Shown in pieces: positions 9,799-21,630 of a stretch of DNA of 64,000 nucleotides. Source of the stretch: Leucaena leucocephala (lineage: Eukaryota; Streptophyta; Magnoliopsida; Fabales; Fabaceae). A program made the translations under genes and the position numbers. The stretch lies in the NCBI GenBank assembly GCA_037074615.1, contig CM073518.1, positions 12,166,501-12,230,500 of the forward strand, in the 5' to 3' direction. The notes below the pieces were generated by a model. The model worked only from the letters and a program-made list of their open reading frames with translations, searched no databases and was not told where the DNA came from. Numbering within the stretch: the first letter of the stretch is position 1; each line of letters begins with the position of its first letter.

Positions 9799-12700
9799 TG
9801 AAACATCCTTACTTTTGATTGTCTTAGGGACCATTTGGTAGCATTTAGAACCACTTTCAAGGTTATCGAAGTCCAATTTCTCAATCTGGAGTTTTACTCT
9901 TATCGAGTACTGTTCACTGTGTAAATTCCAGATGAGTGACCTAACTTCGAAAAATCATAACTAATTCTAGAAAAATCTAAATGAAGTGGTTCCAATTGAT
10001 AAATGAAGCTAACTCAATTATATTTCAGGGAAAAATAACTCGTTGACCATGAATTTACCGAGTCAACGTCAGTCAACGTTTCTATTTTACTGTTCATCCA
10101 GCGTTTTTCTCCTGAATCCAGCATTCTGGTCCCAACTTTGATAATTTATATCTCCTTGGGTAGACATCAAAATGATACGTTTTATATATCCAATTAAATC
10201 TTGGTATGTCTACTATTTACCATAAAAATTTCATACATTAATTCATCCATTTACTATTTTTAATCATTTATCAAACATGACCTTGTCACCACGTGTTACT
10301 GTTCACAGTGGTATATTTCAGCATTTCTACTTTGCATACATATGCATACATCCATCATACATCAGTCAAACATGCCAAACAACAATTATTATTAATTAAT
10401 AAGTTGTTTTACATCCAGTCATGTACATAAATTCTCATATCTCTATTACATCTTTTCCTGCCTGAAATCCGGCAGCATAACCGCTACGCTTCATCTGTAC
10501 AAAGAACTGAACCGTACTGATTCGGTAATCCCCTCATGAGAACTACCATTCTACATAGTACCCAGGAAAGACTAGATGAACCGGCTAGGTCCACTCACTT
10601 CTAGCCTCCTTAGACAGCACTACGTACACAGTACTTATCATATACTGATGTTCAGTCTTTACTTCGGCAGCATAACGGCGTCTCTTAAAATTCCCAGAAT
10701 TCATTTTGACATAACCTCCCCTGTAATGGTTTACTTATTGGGATGAGATTCGGGGGAATCTCAGTAGCAACAATCATAACAATATATGTAATGCAGAGTG
10801 ACTGTGCTTGCTTGTGATTGTGTACAGATAAGTATGCTGCGTGCTTCCATGCTTAATAACATATGATCATAGCATTACAGCAGAGCTTCAGACATAACAT
10901 ATAAGACAACAATCCAACCAAACAATAGCACAATAAATCACAAAGCCATTACATAAAAGCTAGGATTAGTTACTACCTCAAAGGCTCAGCAGAGCTCTAC
11001 TATCTCTATTCTGCTTCCAGCTCCGCAAGAATTTCCTTTCTTTCTTTCTTCCTCTCACTTTCTCTCTCTAGCACCTCCTCCTCTCTCTAAAATTGCTTGA
11101 GCCGTGATGCAAATGAATGAATGGGGGGGTATTTATAACCTCCTCCAATGGCATTTCTGTAATTACCATGAACTTTGATCCTGCGGTCCTGGTTTTTCCT
11201 ATTTTCTTTAATTCCTCATTTACTGCATCATGCATGACATCATTGGGACACCTCACCAGGACACCTCAGCGCCACATTTATCACATGTCTGAAATCCTGG
11301 ACACCTCAGCAGCTGACTCAGCATGCTGACTCACCGGTCCAGTCTCTTGCCTCGTAATACGTGTCCTCAACTTTTTCTTCTGCCTTTATGTTGGCGCCAT
11401 GTGTCATCTTACTGGCACCTGTCACGCCTTCCAATGCTATCTAGATAAATCCAGGACTTTATCTGATCACCTCCTCGGTTATCGTGCCAACCGAGTAACT
11501 TTACTTTATTGAAACAGCATTAAAATAATATTTTAATGCCACTTTTTCCCACATACTTCATGGGCTACGTTTTTGGGCTCTGGGAATGTTGTCTTGGATC
11601 CTGATCAAGCCCAATGGCTCGATTCCCAAGAAACAGCCCTTGGTAAATTACCAAAATACCCTTGGGTGCCCTTTCTTGCACTATTTTAACCCTAAGGGTA
11701 AAATCGTCATTTTACACCCTTCTGTACTCTGTCAGGGTATATACTGACTCTCAGTAACTTTATCTGTATGTACCTTGGCTTCTGGGCCTGTCCAGAATTA
11801 CCAAAATGCCCTTCATTCATCTGTTACACTTTTGTACAACACAGGGGCATTTTCGTAATTTCGCACTTTTCCGGGGTTCTGCCGGACACTGGCCCACCTA
11901 TCAGTCCAAGTGTCTCATTGGGCCTCTGTTGGCGCCATTATTGGGCCTTTCTGGGTCCAATATCCTCATGGCACGCATTACGAGGAATCTTCCCCCGTTA
12001 ATAATTATTGAATATTTTATCTATTATTCACCGTTTATACACATATCCGGACACCGGCTCCTTCTGTCCGATACACTAGCCTGCGGTGTTCAGGCATCCC
12101 TGTGAGTCATATCAGTCATCTGACCGAGATCATCCGAACTCATTCAGTCCCTTTTCAAATACCGATAAATCTCCCTATCGGATACCCGGAGGCCTCACAC
12201 TCCCGTCTGGATTTTCTATTTTGCGAATAACTTTTTCTACAGGCCTCCTATCGGTATTCTGTCAGTTTCCCGACATCCGTCCCATAAGGACGTATCATCC
12301 TGTATTTTCTCACCTAGATCTGAATTCTAGGATATCCGGTATGAATTTTTATAACTTTTGGACGATCAGTCCATTTCTGGCTATCTGGAGTCTTCAAAAA
12401 TTTCTGTATTAAGCCAGATTACCGAGCGTCACTTGCTCTCTCTACCGGTGAAATCTGGGACTGAAATGCTGTCGGACAGTCCAAACCACTTCCGGCCTGA
12501 CTTTCTTTAATTACAATTTAGCCCCAGGGAACTTTTCTTCTTTCATTTAAGTCCCTTTTTACTTGGCTAAAATTACACTTAAGGACCCCACATTTTTGTC
12601 TACTTTCCTTTTTGGCCTTGAAATTTTCCATAATTGCACTTAAGTCCTTTCATTTCCTTTACTAGGTCTAGGGGCATTATTGTCTTTTCATATTTTACCA

Positions 12701-13376
12701 GAGTATTCTCTGGCCCTGGTCAACTATCTAGATACCCCTTCTTGACTGTCTAACCTTAGCCAAATGACCAAAATACCATTTACTCATTCTTCAGTTATTC
12801 TATAACATAAGGGCATTTTCGTCATTTTGCACATTTTTCCCGGACACCGGCCCCTCTTACCACTGAACTGATATTATGGGCCTGGGCCTTCCCTGGTGTC
12901 ACTACGGGCCTTAGACAATACTGTATGGCCTCTGGCCATAGTCCGATCATCTCTATTCGGACTGCTCTTCCTTTACCGATTATAACTGTAATTTCCCATC
13001 TTCAGGAATTTTTACAGAAAAATCGGGACCTCAAATCAAAATTATGTGTTGCGTCATTCAATCCGGAATCCTTTTCTCTATCTCCTGGTATTTTCATATA
13101 TTTTATCCGGACCGGGCTATTTTGGCCTGAAAGTACGCTCCCGCGCACACTTTTCAAAAATGACCATTTTATCCCTGGTCATATTTCTAATTCTTTCATA
13201 CACCTAGAGACCTCATATGCACATTTCACAGTTCAGTGAAATGATCAGCATAATTTTCTCTATTTTCTGGCAAAATATGGTACTCATCGGCTACCAGCCC
13301 GATCTTTCCCATAATTACGATTATGCCCTTGAATTCTCTTTCTGGCATCTCTAGGCCTAAAAATTGGGGTGTTACA
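9799..13376 (-). mobile_element. Gypsy 5' LTR (right end of tandem family A array)
   Basis: This LTR of about 3.58 kb has TGAAACATCC/GGTGTTACA ends and is paired with 1746-5310. It has 13 extra bases near 11320, a tandem repeat of TGACTCAGCATGC that the second family A element also has, so the left LTR appears to have lost one unit. The sequence after 13376 (CTTTG...) is unrelated to the post-LTR sequence at 5311, giving a clean outer edge. The matching target-site copy would lie left of the window. Confidence 0.87.
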
Positions 13377-13682
13377 CTTTGCATAGAATTTACATAAATA
13401 GGGAAACCATAAATCATAAGCTAGAGTATCAATTTGTTCCCTTTCTTTCTTCCATTCCTTAGCTCCTCCATTATGCATAAGTCCTCCATCATAATTGACC
13501 TATATTGGTTGGTTATGAGAGGTGAGATTCTAGGGAATCTCATATGCAAACATTACCACTTACATATGTAAGATTGATGCTAATGCATGATATGTAATTT
13601 CATTAAACTTTCTTTAATTAGTGACATGCGATCAAGCTTTGTGCTTTGTATAAAAATACATGGCCATGGGAAGCATATTATA
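13377..13682. mobile_element. Diverged gypsy LTR-derived fragment
   Basis: About 300 bp without a gene. One segment near 13515-13575 resembles the part of family A LTRs that reads GATGAGATTC...GAATCTCA, at low identity. Two short open frames on the minus strand look like chance. I take it as an old LTR remnant forming the target of the tandem array. Confidence 0.45.
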
Positions 13683-14618
13683 TGAAACATCCTTATTTTC
13701 ATACGTCTTAGGGACCAATTGGTAGTATTTAGAACCACTTTCAAGGTCATTGAAGTCCAATTTCTCAATCTGGAGTTTTACTCTTACCGAGTACTGTTCA
13801 CTATGTAAATTCCAGATGAGTGACCTGACTTCAAAAAATCATAACTAATTCTAGAAAAATCGAAATGCAGTAGTTCAAATTGATACATGAAGCTAACTCA
13901 ATACTATTTCAAGAAAAAATAACTCGTTGACTATTCCTTGTCCAAGTCAACGTCAGTCAAAGTTACAACTTTACTGTTCATCCAGCGTTTTTCTCCTAAA
14001 TCCAGCATTTTGGTCCCAACTTTGATAATTTATATCTCCATGTGTAGACATCAAAATGAGACATTCTATATATCAAATCGAAGCTTGGTATGTCTACTAT
14101 TTATCATAAACATATCATATATTTATTTAATCATTTACTATTTTTTATTATAGATCAAACATCACTATATCACCACGAGTTACTGTTCATAGTGGCAAAT
14201 TCCAGCAAGCAACTTTACATACATATGCATACATCAATCACATATCAAACAAGCATGCCAAACAATACTTATCATTAAATAATAAATCTTTATACAACAG
14301 GGCATGAACAAAATCCTCGTATCTCTATTACATCTTTCCTGCCTGAAATCCGGCAGTATAACTACTATACTTCATCTGTAAAAATAACTGATCTTATACT
14401 GATTCGGTAATTCCCATGAGAATTATCATTCTACGTAAGTACCCAGGAAAGACTGGATGAACTGACTAGGTCCACTCACTTCCAGACTCCTTAGACAGTA
14501 CCTACGTACATAGTACGCATCATCTCCTTATGTTCAGTCTGAAAATCGGCAGCATAACGGCGTCTTACAGCATTCTCAAAATTCACTTCGACATAACCTC
14601 TCTGTAATGGGTTATAAA
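13683..14618 (-). mobile_element. Older gypsy LTR fragment, cut by Copia-1
   Basis: It begins TGAAACATCC and follows the first ~940 bases of the family A LTR, with many substitutions and small indels, then stops at Copia-1. No PBS lies to its left, since the sequence before it is not GATACCAAAA. It is clearly more diverged than the family A LTR pairs, so it comes from another, older insertion. Confidence 0.75.
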
Positions 14619-14740
14619 TGTAGGGAATTGGAAGACACGCAGCGGAAATTAACTTTAAAAATTTTTCCATTCCCAGCCAGGATCTACCGAATGTGTTTAA
14701 GTCAAGGAGAAAGAAGTGTTACCTTCGGTTTCAAGCTTTG

Positions 14741-14945
14741 GTCGCGACCTCAGTGTCCACTAGTCGCGACTCCTCGCCTCTGGAACTTTCAGTCGCGACC
14801 TCCTCAGCTTCTAGTCGCGACCTGTCGCCTCTGGAGCTTTTAGTCGCGACCTCTTCAACTTCACGTCGTGACCTGTCTCCTCTTTTCGGATTTCTGACGT
14901 TCAGATGCCCGTTTGGTCGCGACCTAAGTGTGTTCTGGTCGCGAC
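14741..14945. repeat. GTCGCGAC phased array in Copia-1 3' LTR
   Basis: Sites start at 14741, 14763, 14792, 14814, 14843, 14865 (decayed to GTCGTGAC), 14916 and 14938. Gaps are 22, 29, 22, 29, 22, 51 and 22, a strict two-site unit of 51 bp with one site lost near 14894. The octamer is its own reverse complement. In the element's sense strand the array lies in the last ~330 bases of the LTR, so it would be in the RNA leader. Confidence 0.92.
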
Positions 14946-15784
14946 CTTTCTTCGTGTCTGGCCGTATCGTAGAAGTCGACAGCTCAGATCGGCTTCCTCT
15001 ACCGGTATCCACACGAACAGCGTTCCAGTTGCGAACGACGTGCTAGCGCCTCTTGTCCCTCTAAGGCTTTCTGGAGATTCCGTCCTCACCGTCTCTATTT
15101 CGGCAGTTTCTTATATGCAAACCTTTTGCACTCTCCCTGCCCCTTTTTCTCACGACTGAATGTGTGTGAAGAGATCTATTGTGTGTAGAACCCTAGCTCC
15201 TAATGTCAAATATATAGGAAGCTATCGGGCTTCTAATAGGGCCGGGCTTCAGAATTAATCTTATATTAATTCTGAATTAATACAATATCATATATTGCAT
15301 AATTTAATAAGAAACTGATTAAATAAATATGGTTTATATTAAATCCGTCCCACAGATTTAATTCACCTATTTATTTAATTTAAAATAAAGATAAGACAGA
15401 ATTATATTTGATTTATTCTCATAAATCAAAATTGAGATATCTTATCAATTTGAATTTCAAATTCAAATAGATCATATCCATTTAAATTCAAATTCAAAAA
15501 TGATAGAGATTTAATTTATCCTTATAAATTAAATCTTACAAATATCTCTTATATTATTTATATAATATATATATAAACTAATTTATATATATATATATAT
15601 AAAATATATATCCACCCTAGATTATTCATTGAATTTAGACATCTCTTAGATTCAATGAATCTGGACATCATAGCTCGCATTGGGCTGTTTTGTGTGCGAC
15701 CCTGTAGGCCCATATGAAGTTGGCAGTGGCCCAGTTACTATACTGACCCACAAGTCGTAAGCGGTCTCTAGCAAGGCATTACGA

Positions 15785-16057
15785 CTACCCAAAACATATG
15801 AGGATCGATAAACGATGTAACCTTTCATACAACCATATCACGTCCCTTTTGTCACACGATATTTCGGTCAAGGATGAGGCATGGTGAACGTCATCCTCCT
15901 GTTCCTGACCGTTACTTTCTCGATCCCTGAGTAGTCTGAATATAGAAATGGAACTACCCTTCCATTCCAGTATGGCCATACATTTCTCAGACTCACTCAT
16001 CGAGGGGCCCAGTAATATCTCTCTACGAATGTGAGGGACAAATTCCATCTTGACCAT
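15785..16057 (-). other. 90-codon open frame conserved in Copia LTRs
   Basis: An open frame starting MVKMEFVPHIRREIL lies inside the LTR and recurs at 22842-23114 and 52531-52803. The version in the old Copia-2 LTR has one amino-acid difference and about two base differences over 273 bp. The product would be small, polar and unlike any family I recognise. Conservation may only reflect LTR similarity or a constrained promoter/leader segment, so I do not call it a gene. Confidence 0.35.
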
Positions 16058-16514
16058 TCACATTCCTCCGCATGAAAAACCACTAAGCCCGAGCATAGCC
16101 TCTATGATCACTCGGTCAAAAGTGAATTTTGACTAGGTCAAAGCTGAGCGTTTGTCATGTAGGAATCCATGATGATCTCAGGTCAAAGGGCATAGTGACA
16201 TGGCTTGTATATGAGAGAAGCTTATGACTTGACCCATGCAGCTCTCTCATTGCGGGTCGATCCAACACCCTGTACTCTTACATGTGCTTATGACTTTGAT
16301 TTATATCTCTATATATCTTCAAAGTCATACTGGTCTTATTTCATCTCTGCTCCCACATAGATGACCGACCAGGGACATTTAGGATAAGATCACGAGTTAT
16401 CCAAGGATTGTCATCATAGTAAACATGCAAATAATATGATAACTTTATTAAGAAATTCATAAATCAACAATGTTCATAAGATAATGATTGGCCCCTAGGG
16501 CACAATCTCCAACA

Positions 16515-16530
16515 TCCTCCCACTTGCACT
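16515..16530 (-). promoter_or_regulatory. Copia-1 polypurine tract
   Basis: The minus strand reads AGTGCAAGTGGGAGGA immediately before the LTR start. It overlaps the gag-pol stop codon (16529-16531). The identical tract precedes the Copia-2 3' LTR. Confidence 0.85.
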
Positions 16531-17971
16531 AGGTACAATCATTAATTTGCCTAATTCCCATTGACCTAACATGACACTCATGTTTTGCTTGCACAAGCGG
16601 CTTTGTTAGAGGATCAGCAACATTGTCTTCCCCTGCTACCTTGCATATTTTTATATCACCTCTATCATTGATTTCTCTGATGAGATGAAATCGCCTGAGT
16701 ATATGCTTGGTCCTTTGATGTGACCTAGGCTCTTTGGCCTGTGCAATGGCACCACTATTGTCACAGAACAAAGTTATTGGATCTGAGATGGTAGGTACCA
16801 CCCCTAGTTCTGTAATGAACTTCCTGATCCAAACGGCCTCCTTAGCTGCATCAGATGCTGCTATGTACTCAGCTTCCGTTGCAGAATCTGCTACAGTGCT
16901 CTGCTTAGAGCTCTTCCAGCTTACTGCTCCATTATTCAGGAGGAATATGTATCCAGATTGCGATTTCTGGTCATCCTGGTCAGTTTGGAAACTTGCATCT
17001 GTGTAACCAGTTACATAGAGCTCGTCTACCAATCCACCATAGACCAAGAATAAGTCCTTAGTCCTTCTTAAGTACTTAAGGATATTCTTGACAGCAGTCC
17101 AATGGCCCTCACCAGGGTCCTGTTGATATCTGCTAGTCATACTTAAGGCAAACGAGACATCCGGTCGAGTACATAACATGGCGTACATGATAGATCCTAT
17201 GGCCGAGGCATATGGAATCTTACTCATGCGACCTCGCTGATCTGGTGTACTAGGACACAAATCCTTGCTGAGGTGAATACCATGAGACATGGGTATGAAA
17301 CCCCTTTTTGATTCCTGCATACTGAACCTATGCAGTATCTTGTCTATATATGTGCTCTGACTCAGTCCTAGAAGGCTTTTAGATCTATCTCTATAGATCC
17401 TAATTCCTAGGATGTAGGTGGCTTCACCCAAGTCTTTCATCGAGAAAGATTTTCCTAACCAAGACTTGACAATCTGCAAGGTAGGAATGTCATTCCCAAT
17501 GAGTAGGATGTCATCGACATAGAGTACCAAAAATACAACTGTGCTCCCACTAACCTTCTTGTACACACAAGGTTCATCAATATTTTGAAGAAATCCAAAC
17601 TCTTTGACTACTTCATCAAAACGATGATTCCAACTCCGAGATGCTTGCTTCAGTCCATAAATGGACCTTTGAAGCTTGCACACCTTACCAGAGTCCTCAG
17701 AACGCACAAAACCTTCAGGTTGTGTCATGTACACATCCTCAAGGAGCTTTCCATTAAGGAAGGCTGTCTTGACGTCCATCTGCCATATTTCATAGTCATA
17801 ATATGCTGCAATGGCAAGGAGGATTCTGATTGATTTGGCCATTGTAACTGGGGAAAAGGTCTCATCATAGTCCACACCATGAGTTTGAGTAAATCCTTTT
17901 GCAACCAGTCGTGCCTTGAAGACATTTACATTGCCATCCATGTCAGTTTTCTCTTTAAAAACCACTTGCAC
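16529..17971 (-). pseudogene. Copia-1 pol, C-terminal part: reverse transcriptase and RNase H
   Basis: This 480-codon frame continues the 861-codon frame at 17926-20511 after a frameshift. RT: QMDVKTAF with the first catalytic Asp at residue 66, SIYGLKQA near 103, and the YVDD box at 151-154. RNase H: TDAS (Asp 325), TEAEY (Glu 366) and CDNSGA (Asp 404). The tail ends at a stop overlapping the PPT. The listed start Met is not the natural start: the first few residues are the shifted side of the break. Compared with Copia-2 (near 48220), one G of a GGG run is missing at about 17961-17963. All catalytic residues I looked for are present, so the only evident lesion in the polyprotein is this one base. 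Confidence 0.9.
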
Positions 17972-20511
17972 CCGACGGTTTTTATACCTTCAGGCGGGTC
18001 GACTAAGGTCCATACCTTATTGTCGTACATGGATTGCATCTCAGACTTCATGGCATTAAGCCATTTCTCAGAGTTTGGTCCCACTATAGCTTCTTGATAG
18101 GTAGTGGGCTCATTATGCTCAATGAGCAACACATCACGACTATCAGAAATCAGAAATCCATATCTCTGAGGCTGAAGTCGTGCCCTATTAGATCGCCTTG
18201 GGCCTTGCGTGACTTGAGGAGTCTCAACAACTTCTTGTGAGTCTTCTCTACTTTCCATCTCTAGTTCTGTGGCGTCTTGTGGCTCTCGAACTTCTTCGAG
18301 GTGTACCTTGCTCCCAGTGGTTCTTTTAGAGATAAATTCTCGTTCTAGAAAGATACCATTTCTGACAACAAACACTTTGTTATCAGTGGGGTTGTAGACA
18401 TAATATCCCTTGGTTTCCTTAGGATATCCCACAAAAAGGCACTTTGAAGATTTGGGCGCTAACTTATCTGAGGCTTGTTGCTTAACATAGACCTCACATC
18501 CCCAAATCTTGAGAAAAGACAAACTAGGTTTCCTCCCAGTCCATATCTCATACGGAGTCTTTTCAACTGCCTTAGATGGAACACGATTCAGTGTGAACGC
18601 AGCTGTCTCTAGGGCGTGGCCCCAAAAGGATGGTGGAAGATCTGTTCGACTCATCATGGATCGAACCATATCCAATAGTGTTCGATTCCTCCGTTCAGAA
18701 ACCCCATTCCATTGTGGTGTTCCTGGAGGAGTCAATTGTGAGACTATTCCACAATTCCTAAGATGATCGATAAACTCTTGGCTCAAATATTCACCACCTC
18801 GATCAGATCGAAGGGCTTTAATTGTTTTGCCAAGCTGGTTTTGTACTTCATTTTGAAATATCTTGAACATTTCAAAAGATTCGGATTTATGTTTCATTAG
18901 ATAGACATAGCCATATCTACTGAAATCATCTATGAATGTAATGAAGTACGAATAACCTCTTCTGGCATTTGTATTCATCGGTCCACACACATCTGTATGT
19001 ATGAGGCCCAACAAATCAGTCGCCCTCTCACTGTGCCCAGTGAAAGGCGACTTTGTCATCTTTCCTAACAAACAAGATTCGCAAGTATCATATGATTCAA
19101 AATCAAATGAGTTGAGAAATCCATCTTGATGGAGTTTAGAAATGCGTTTCTCATTTATGTGGCCTAGACGACAGTGCCAGAGGTACGTCGGATTCAAATC
19201 ATTTGGTTTGATCCTTTTGGCGGTTATGTTATAGATATTTCCATGATTGGGTTGTTCCAAGTTTAATATGTAATGATCAACATGCAAATCACCATGAGCA
19301 TAGAAAATATCATTACGATAAATGGAACATTTACCATTCCCAGAAATGGAAGTGTAACCTTCCTTATCCAAATAAGAAAGAGAAACAATGTTACTACTCA
19401 AAGCAGGAACATAATAGCAATTGTTCAAAACTAACAAAAGCCCAGTGGGCAGAACTAATTCATAAGTGCCTACAGCTAGAGCAGCAACCTTTGCTTTATT
19501 TCCAACTCGTAGGTCAACTTCGCCCTTCTTCAGCTTTCTACTGTCCTTTAGGCCCTGCACATTTATACAAATGTGAGAACCACATGCAGTATCTAATACC
19601 CATGTAGTGGAAGTAGAGAGATGAATGTCTATAACATAAATACCTGAAGCGATAGCCCCGCTATCCTTCTTGTTCTTTCTCAGATCTTCAAGGTAGAGTT
19701 TGCAATTCCTCTTCCAATGACCCGGTTCATTGCAGAAGAAGCAAACTCCTTCCTTTGGAGGCTTTGCCTTCTTTGGTGCAGGCTTGGTTTCGGGCTTGCC
19801 TGACTCTTTGGTCTTACCAGATGAGCCATGACCCTTCCCCTTGCCCTTGCCTTTCTTTTTCATACCCTTTCCTTTCTGAACCATCAAAACAGTACTGGGC
19901 TTCTTCTTAACAGTCGGCTCAGCAGTTTTAAGCATCCCATGCAGTTCAGAAATAGATTTCTCCATGTTGTTCATGTTGTAGTTCATGACAAACTGGTCAT
20001 AACTTTCCGGGAGTGAGTTCAAGATCAAATCTGTAGCTAACTCCTGGCTCATGGGAAATCCAAGCCTCTCAAGGTGATCTATGTACCCTTTCATCTTTAA
20101 GACATGAGTACTCACTGATGCACCTTCAGCCATCTTGCAGGAATGTAAGGCCTTAGTGGTCTCATACCTCTCTTGCCTTGCTTGTTGCTGGAACATTTCC
20201 TTAAGATGCACAATCATCTCATAAGCCTCCATGTGTTCCAAATCTCTTTGGAGCTCCGGAACCATGGTGGCAAGCATCAAGCATCCCACATCAACAGAGT
20301 CTTCCTTATGCTTCGCATAAGAATCTCTCTGAGCTCTAGGAGCATTGGCTGCTGGCTCCTCAGGAATGGGTTGATCTAGGACATATGCCTTTCTTTCCTG
20401 CTTGAGAACAATTCTCAAGTTCCTGAACCAGTCAAGAAAGTTTGTCCCATTGAGTTTGTCCTTCTCAAGGACAGATCGCAACGATAATGTAGCAGTATTA
20501 CTAGTCGTCAT
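17926..20511 (-). pseudogene. Copia-1 gag-protease-integrase, frameshifted before RT
   Basis: This 861-codon frame starts MTTSNTATLSLR, with the Met chosen because the homologous Met opens Copia-2 gag. Gag spans about 1-275, with a Lys/Gly-rich stretch at 210-255 and a zinc knuckle CFFCNEPGHWKRNC at 257-270. Protease: LDTACGSH with Asp 307. Integrase: an HHCC finger (His 446, His 451, Cys 477, Cys 480) and the DDE triad at Asp 507 (TDVCGP), Asp 570 (SDRGGEY) and Glu 606 (SERRNR). The last ~15 residues are out of frame. Codon 1 lies about 1.1 kb from the PBS. The enzymes would cleave the polyprotein and insert cDNA; this copy would stop before RT unless the ribosome shifted frame. Confidence 0.93.
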
Positions 20512-21617
20512 GATTCTACAATTAAAATATGCAAGCGAATTAGCAATCTCCCACTGAATAAAACAACCCTCAATGTAATAATTAGTGGGCTAAGATCCAT
20601 ATTTGGCTTAAACTTGAGTCCGCTTTGGCTGGACGCTCAACTTTAAGTTATTTAGGTAGGTAACAACTTTACCAATTACATCAAATGTAATTCTTAGATA
20701 TTTATGGGATTCAATCATCATATGATCCGGCATGTTTTAATCCCATCTAATGCCTTGAGACCCAAAACCGTTTTGATAATCTCAATTAAGTCAAACAATA
20801 ACAAACATAAGAGCAGCACCATTACTCTTGCTTATCTCCCCAAGATAACTCAAATGCACCCACTTTGGTGGACCTACAAATGAGCGATCGAGGTTTTGAC
20901 AAGTGTCCATTAATTGACGGCATATGACTTAAGATTTCTTTTAGAGGGTTTAATTAATTATCTGGTTTATAAGATGCATGTATCGCGGTTGTATCTCATA
21001 CAAGTATTATGCATATTAAAACATACATGCAGTGATCTAATCAAAAGATGCATAATCTTAAACGTGACACAATATGGCTCACCTATCCTAAGTCCCCTCA
21101 AGCCAATGAGAGAAGCTGACTAATTAGAATAGGAAAATTACATAAGGAAACCTCGTTTTAACATTCGAGGGGAGTGAGATGAGAAGAGAATGTACAACGA
21201 GAGTCATTAGAGGAAGGCACGACACGCAGGCCGTATTTAGAAAAATTACAACACTTGTAATCTAGAGCCATATTGTTCACCATACCCAAACATTCAAGAA
21301 TCAAAATTCATACTATTTGAAGGGCAATAAATGTTTCAAAACATTCATATATCAGGAAAGTCAATACATAGAAATTTTTTTTGATAAATAATCAAGAATC
21401 TTAATTCTTTTTCCTTAGACCCCATCAATATTAATTGATCAAATCAATTGATATACACCACCGATTTCAGTTTCCTTTTAGATTCCGTATATGTCATACA
21501 TAAACAGATTCCATATATGTCATACATATCACGCATGTTATCATATAATCAGCTAAGAAGTCTAACATACATCACATGTATCAACAATCAAACCTAACTT
21601 AAACACAAAACGGCATG
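20512..21617 (-). other. Copia-1 untranslated leader
   Basis: About 1.1 kb between the PBS and gag, with no convincing reading frame. It aligns with 44580-45685 in Copia-2 except near 21360-21410, where an A/T-rich segment differs from a G+C-richer one in Copia-2 (about 44775-44850). It probably carries packaging signals, but none is identifiable. Confidence 0.6.
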
Positions 21618-21629
21618 CCTCTGATACCA
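21618..21629 (-). promoter_or_regulatory. Copia-1 primer binding site
   Basis: The complement reads TGGTATCAGAGG, one base from the LTR end at 21631. It matches initiator Met-tRNA over 11 of 12 bases. Confidence 0.88.
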
Positions 21630-21630
21630 C

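Larger units (their letters stand above)
14619..16514 (-). repeat. Copia-1 3' LTR
   Basis: On the coding strand it runs TGTTGGAGATTG to CAATTCCCTACA, 1896 bp. It contains an AT-rich block with a TA run (about 15540-15615), the GTCGCGAC array (14741-14945) near its 3' end and a 90-codon open frame. It has one array unit (51 bp) fewer than the 5' LTR. Confidence 0.92.

Noticed and set aside
14741..14945. GTCGCGAC array as a CRISPR
   Set aside because: The repeat is only 8 bp, spacers repeat with the 51-bp unit, the sequence is eukaryotic LTR, and no cas gene is present.
14693..15046. 117-codon frame (and 21705-22109) rich in SRDLSPLE/VATSS repeats
   Set aside because: It is the translation of the 51-bp repeat array (17 codons per unit) inside the LTR, antisense to the element. 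The frame stays open because 51 is divisible by three.
16529..20511. An endogenous pararetrovirus or other viral insertion
   Set aside because: Protease-integrase-RT-RNase H order, LTRs, PBS and PPT all identify a Ty1/copia retrotransposon. No movement or coat protein motif is seen.
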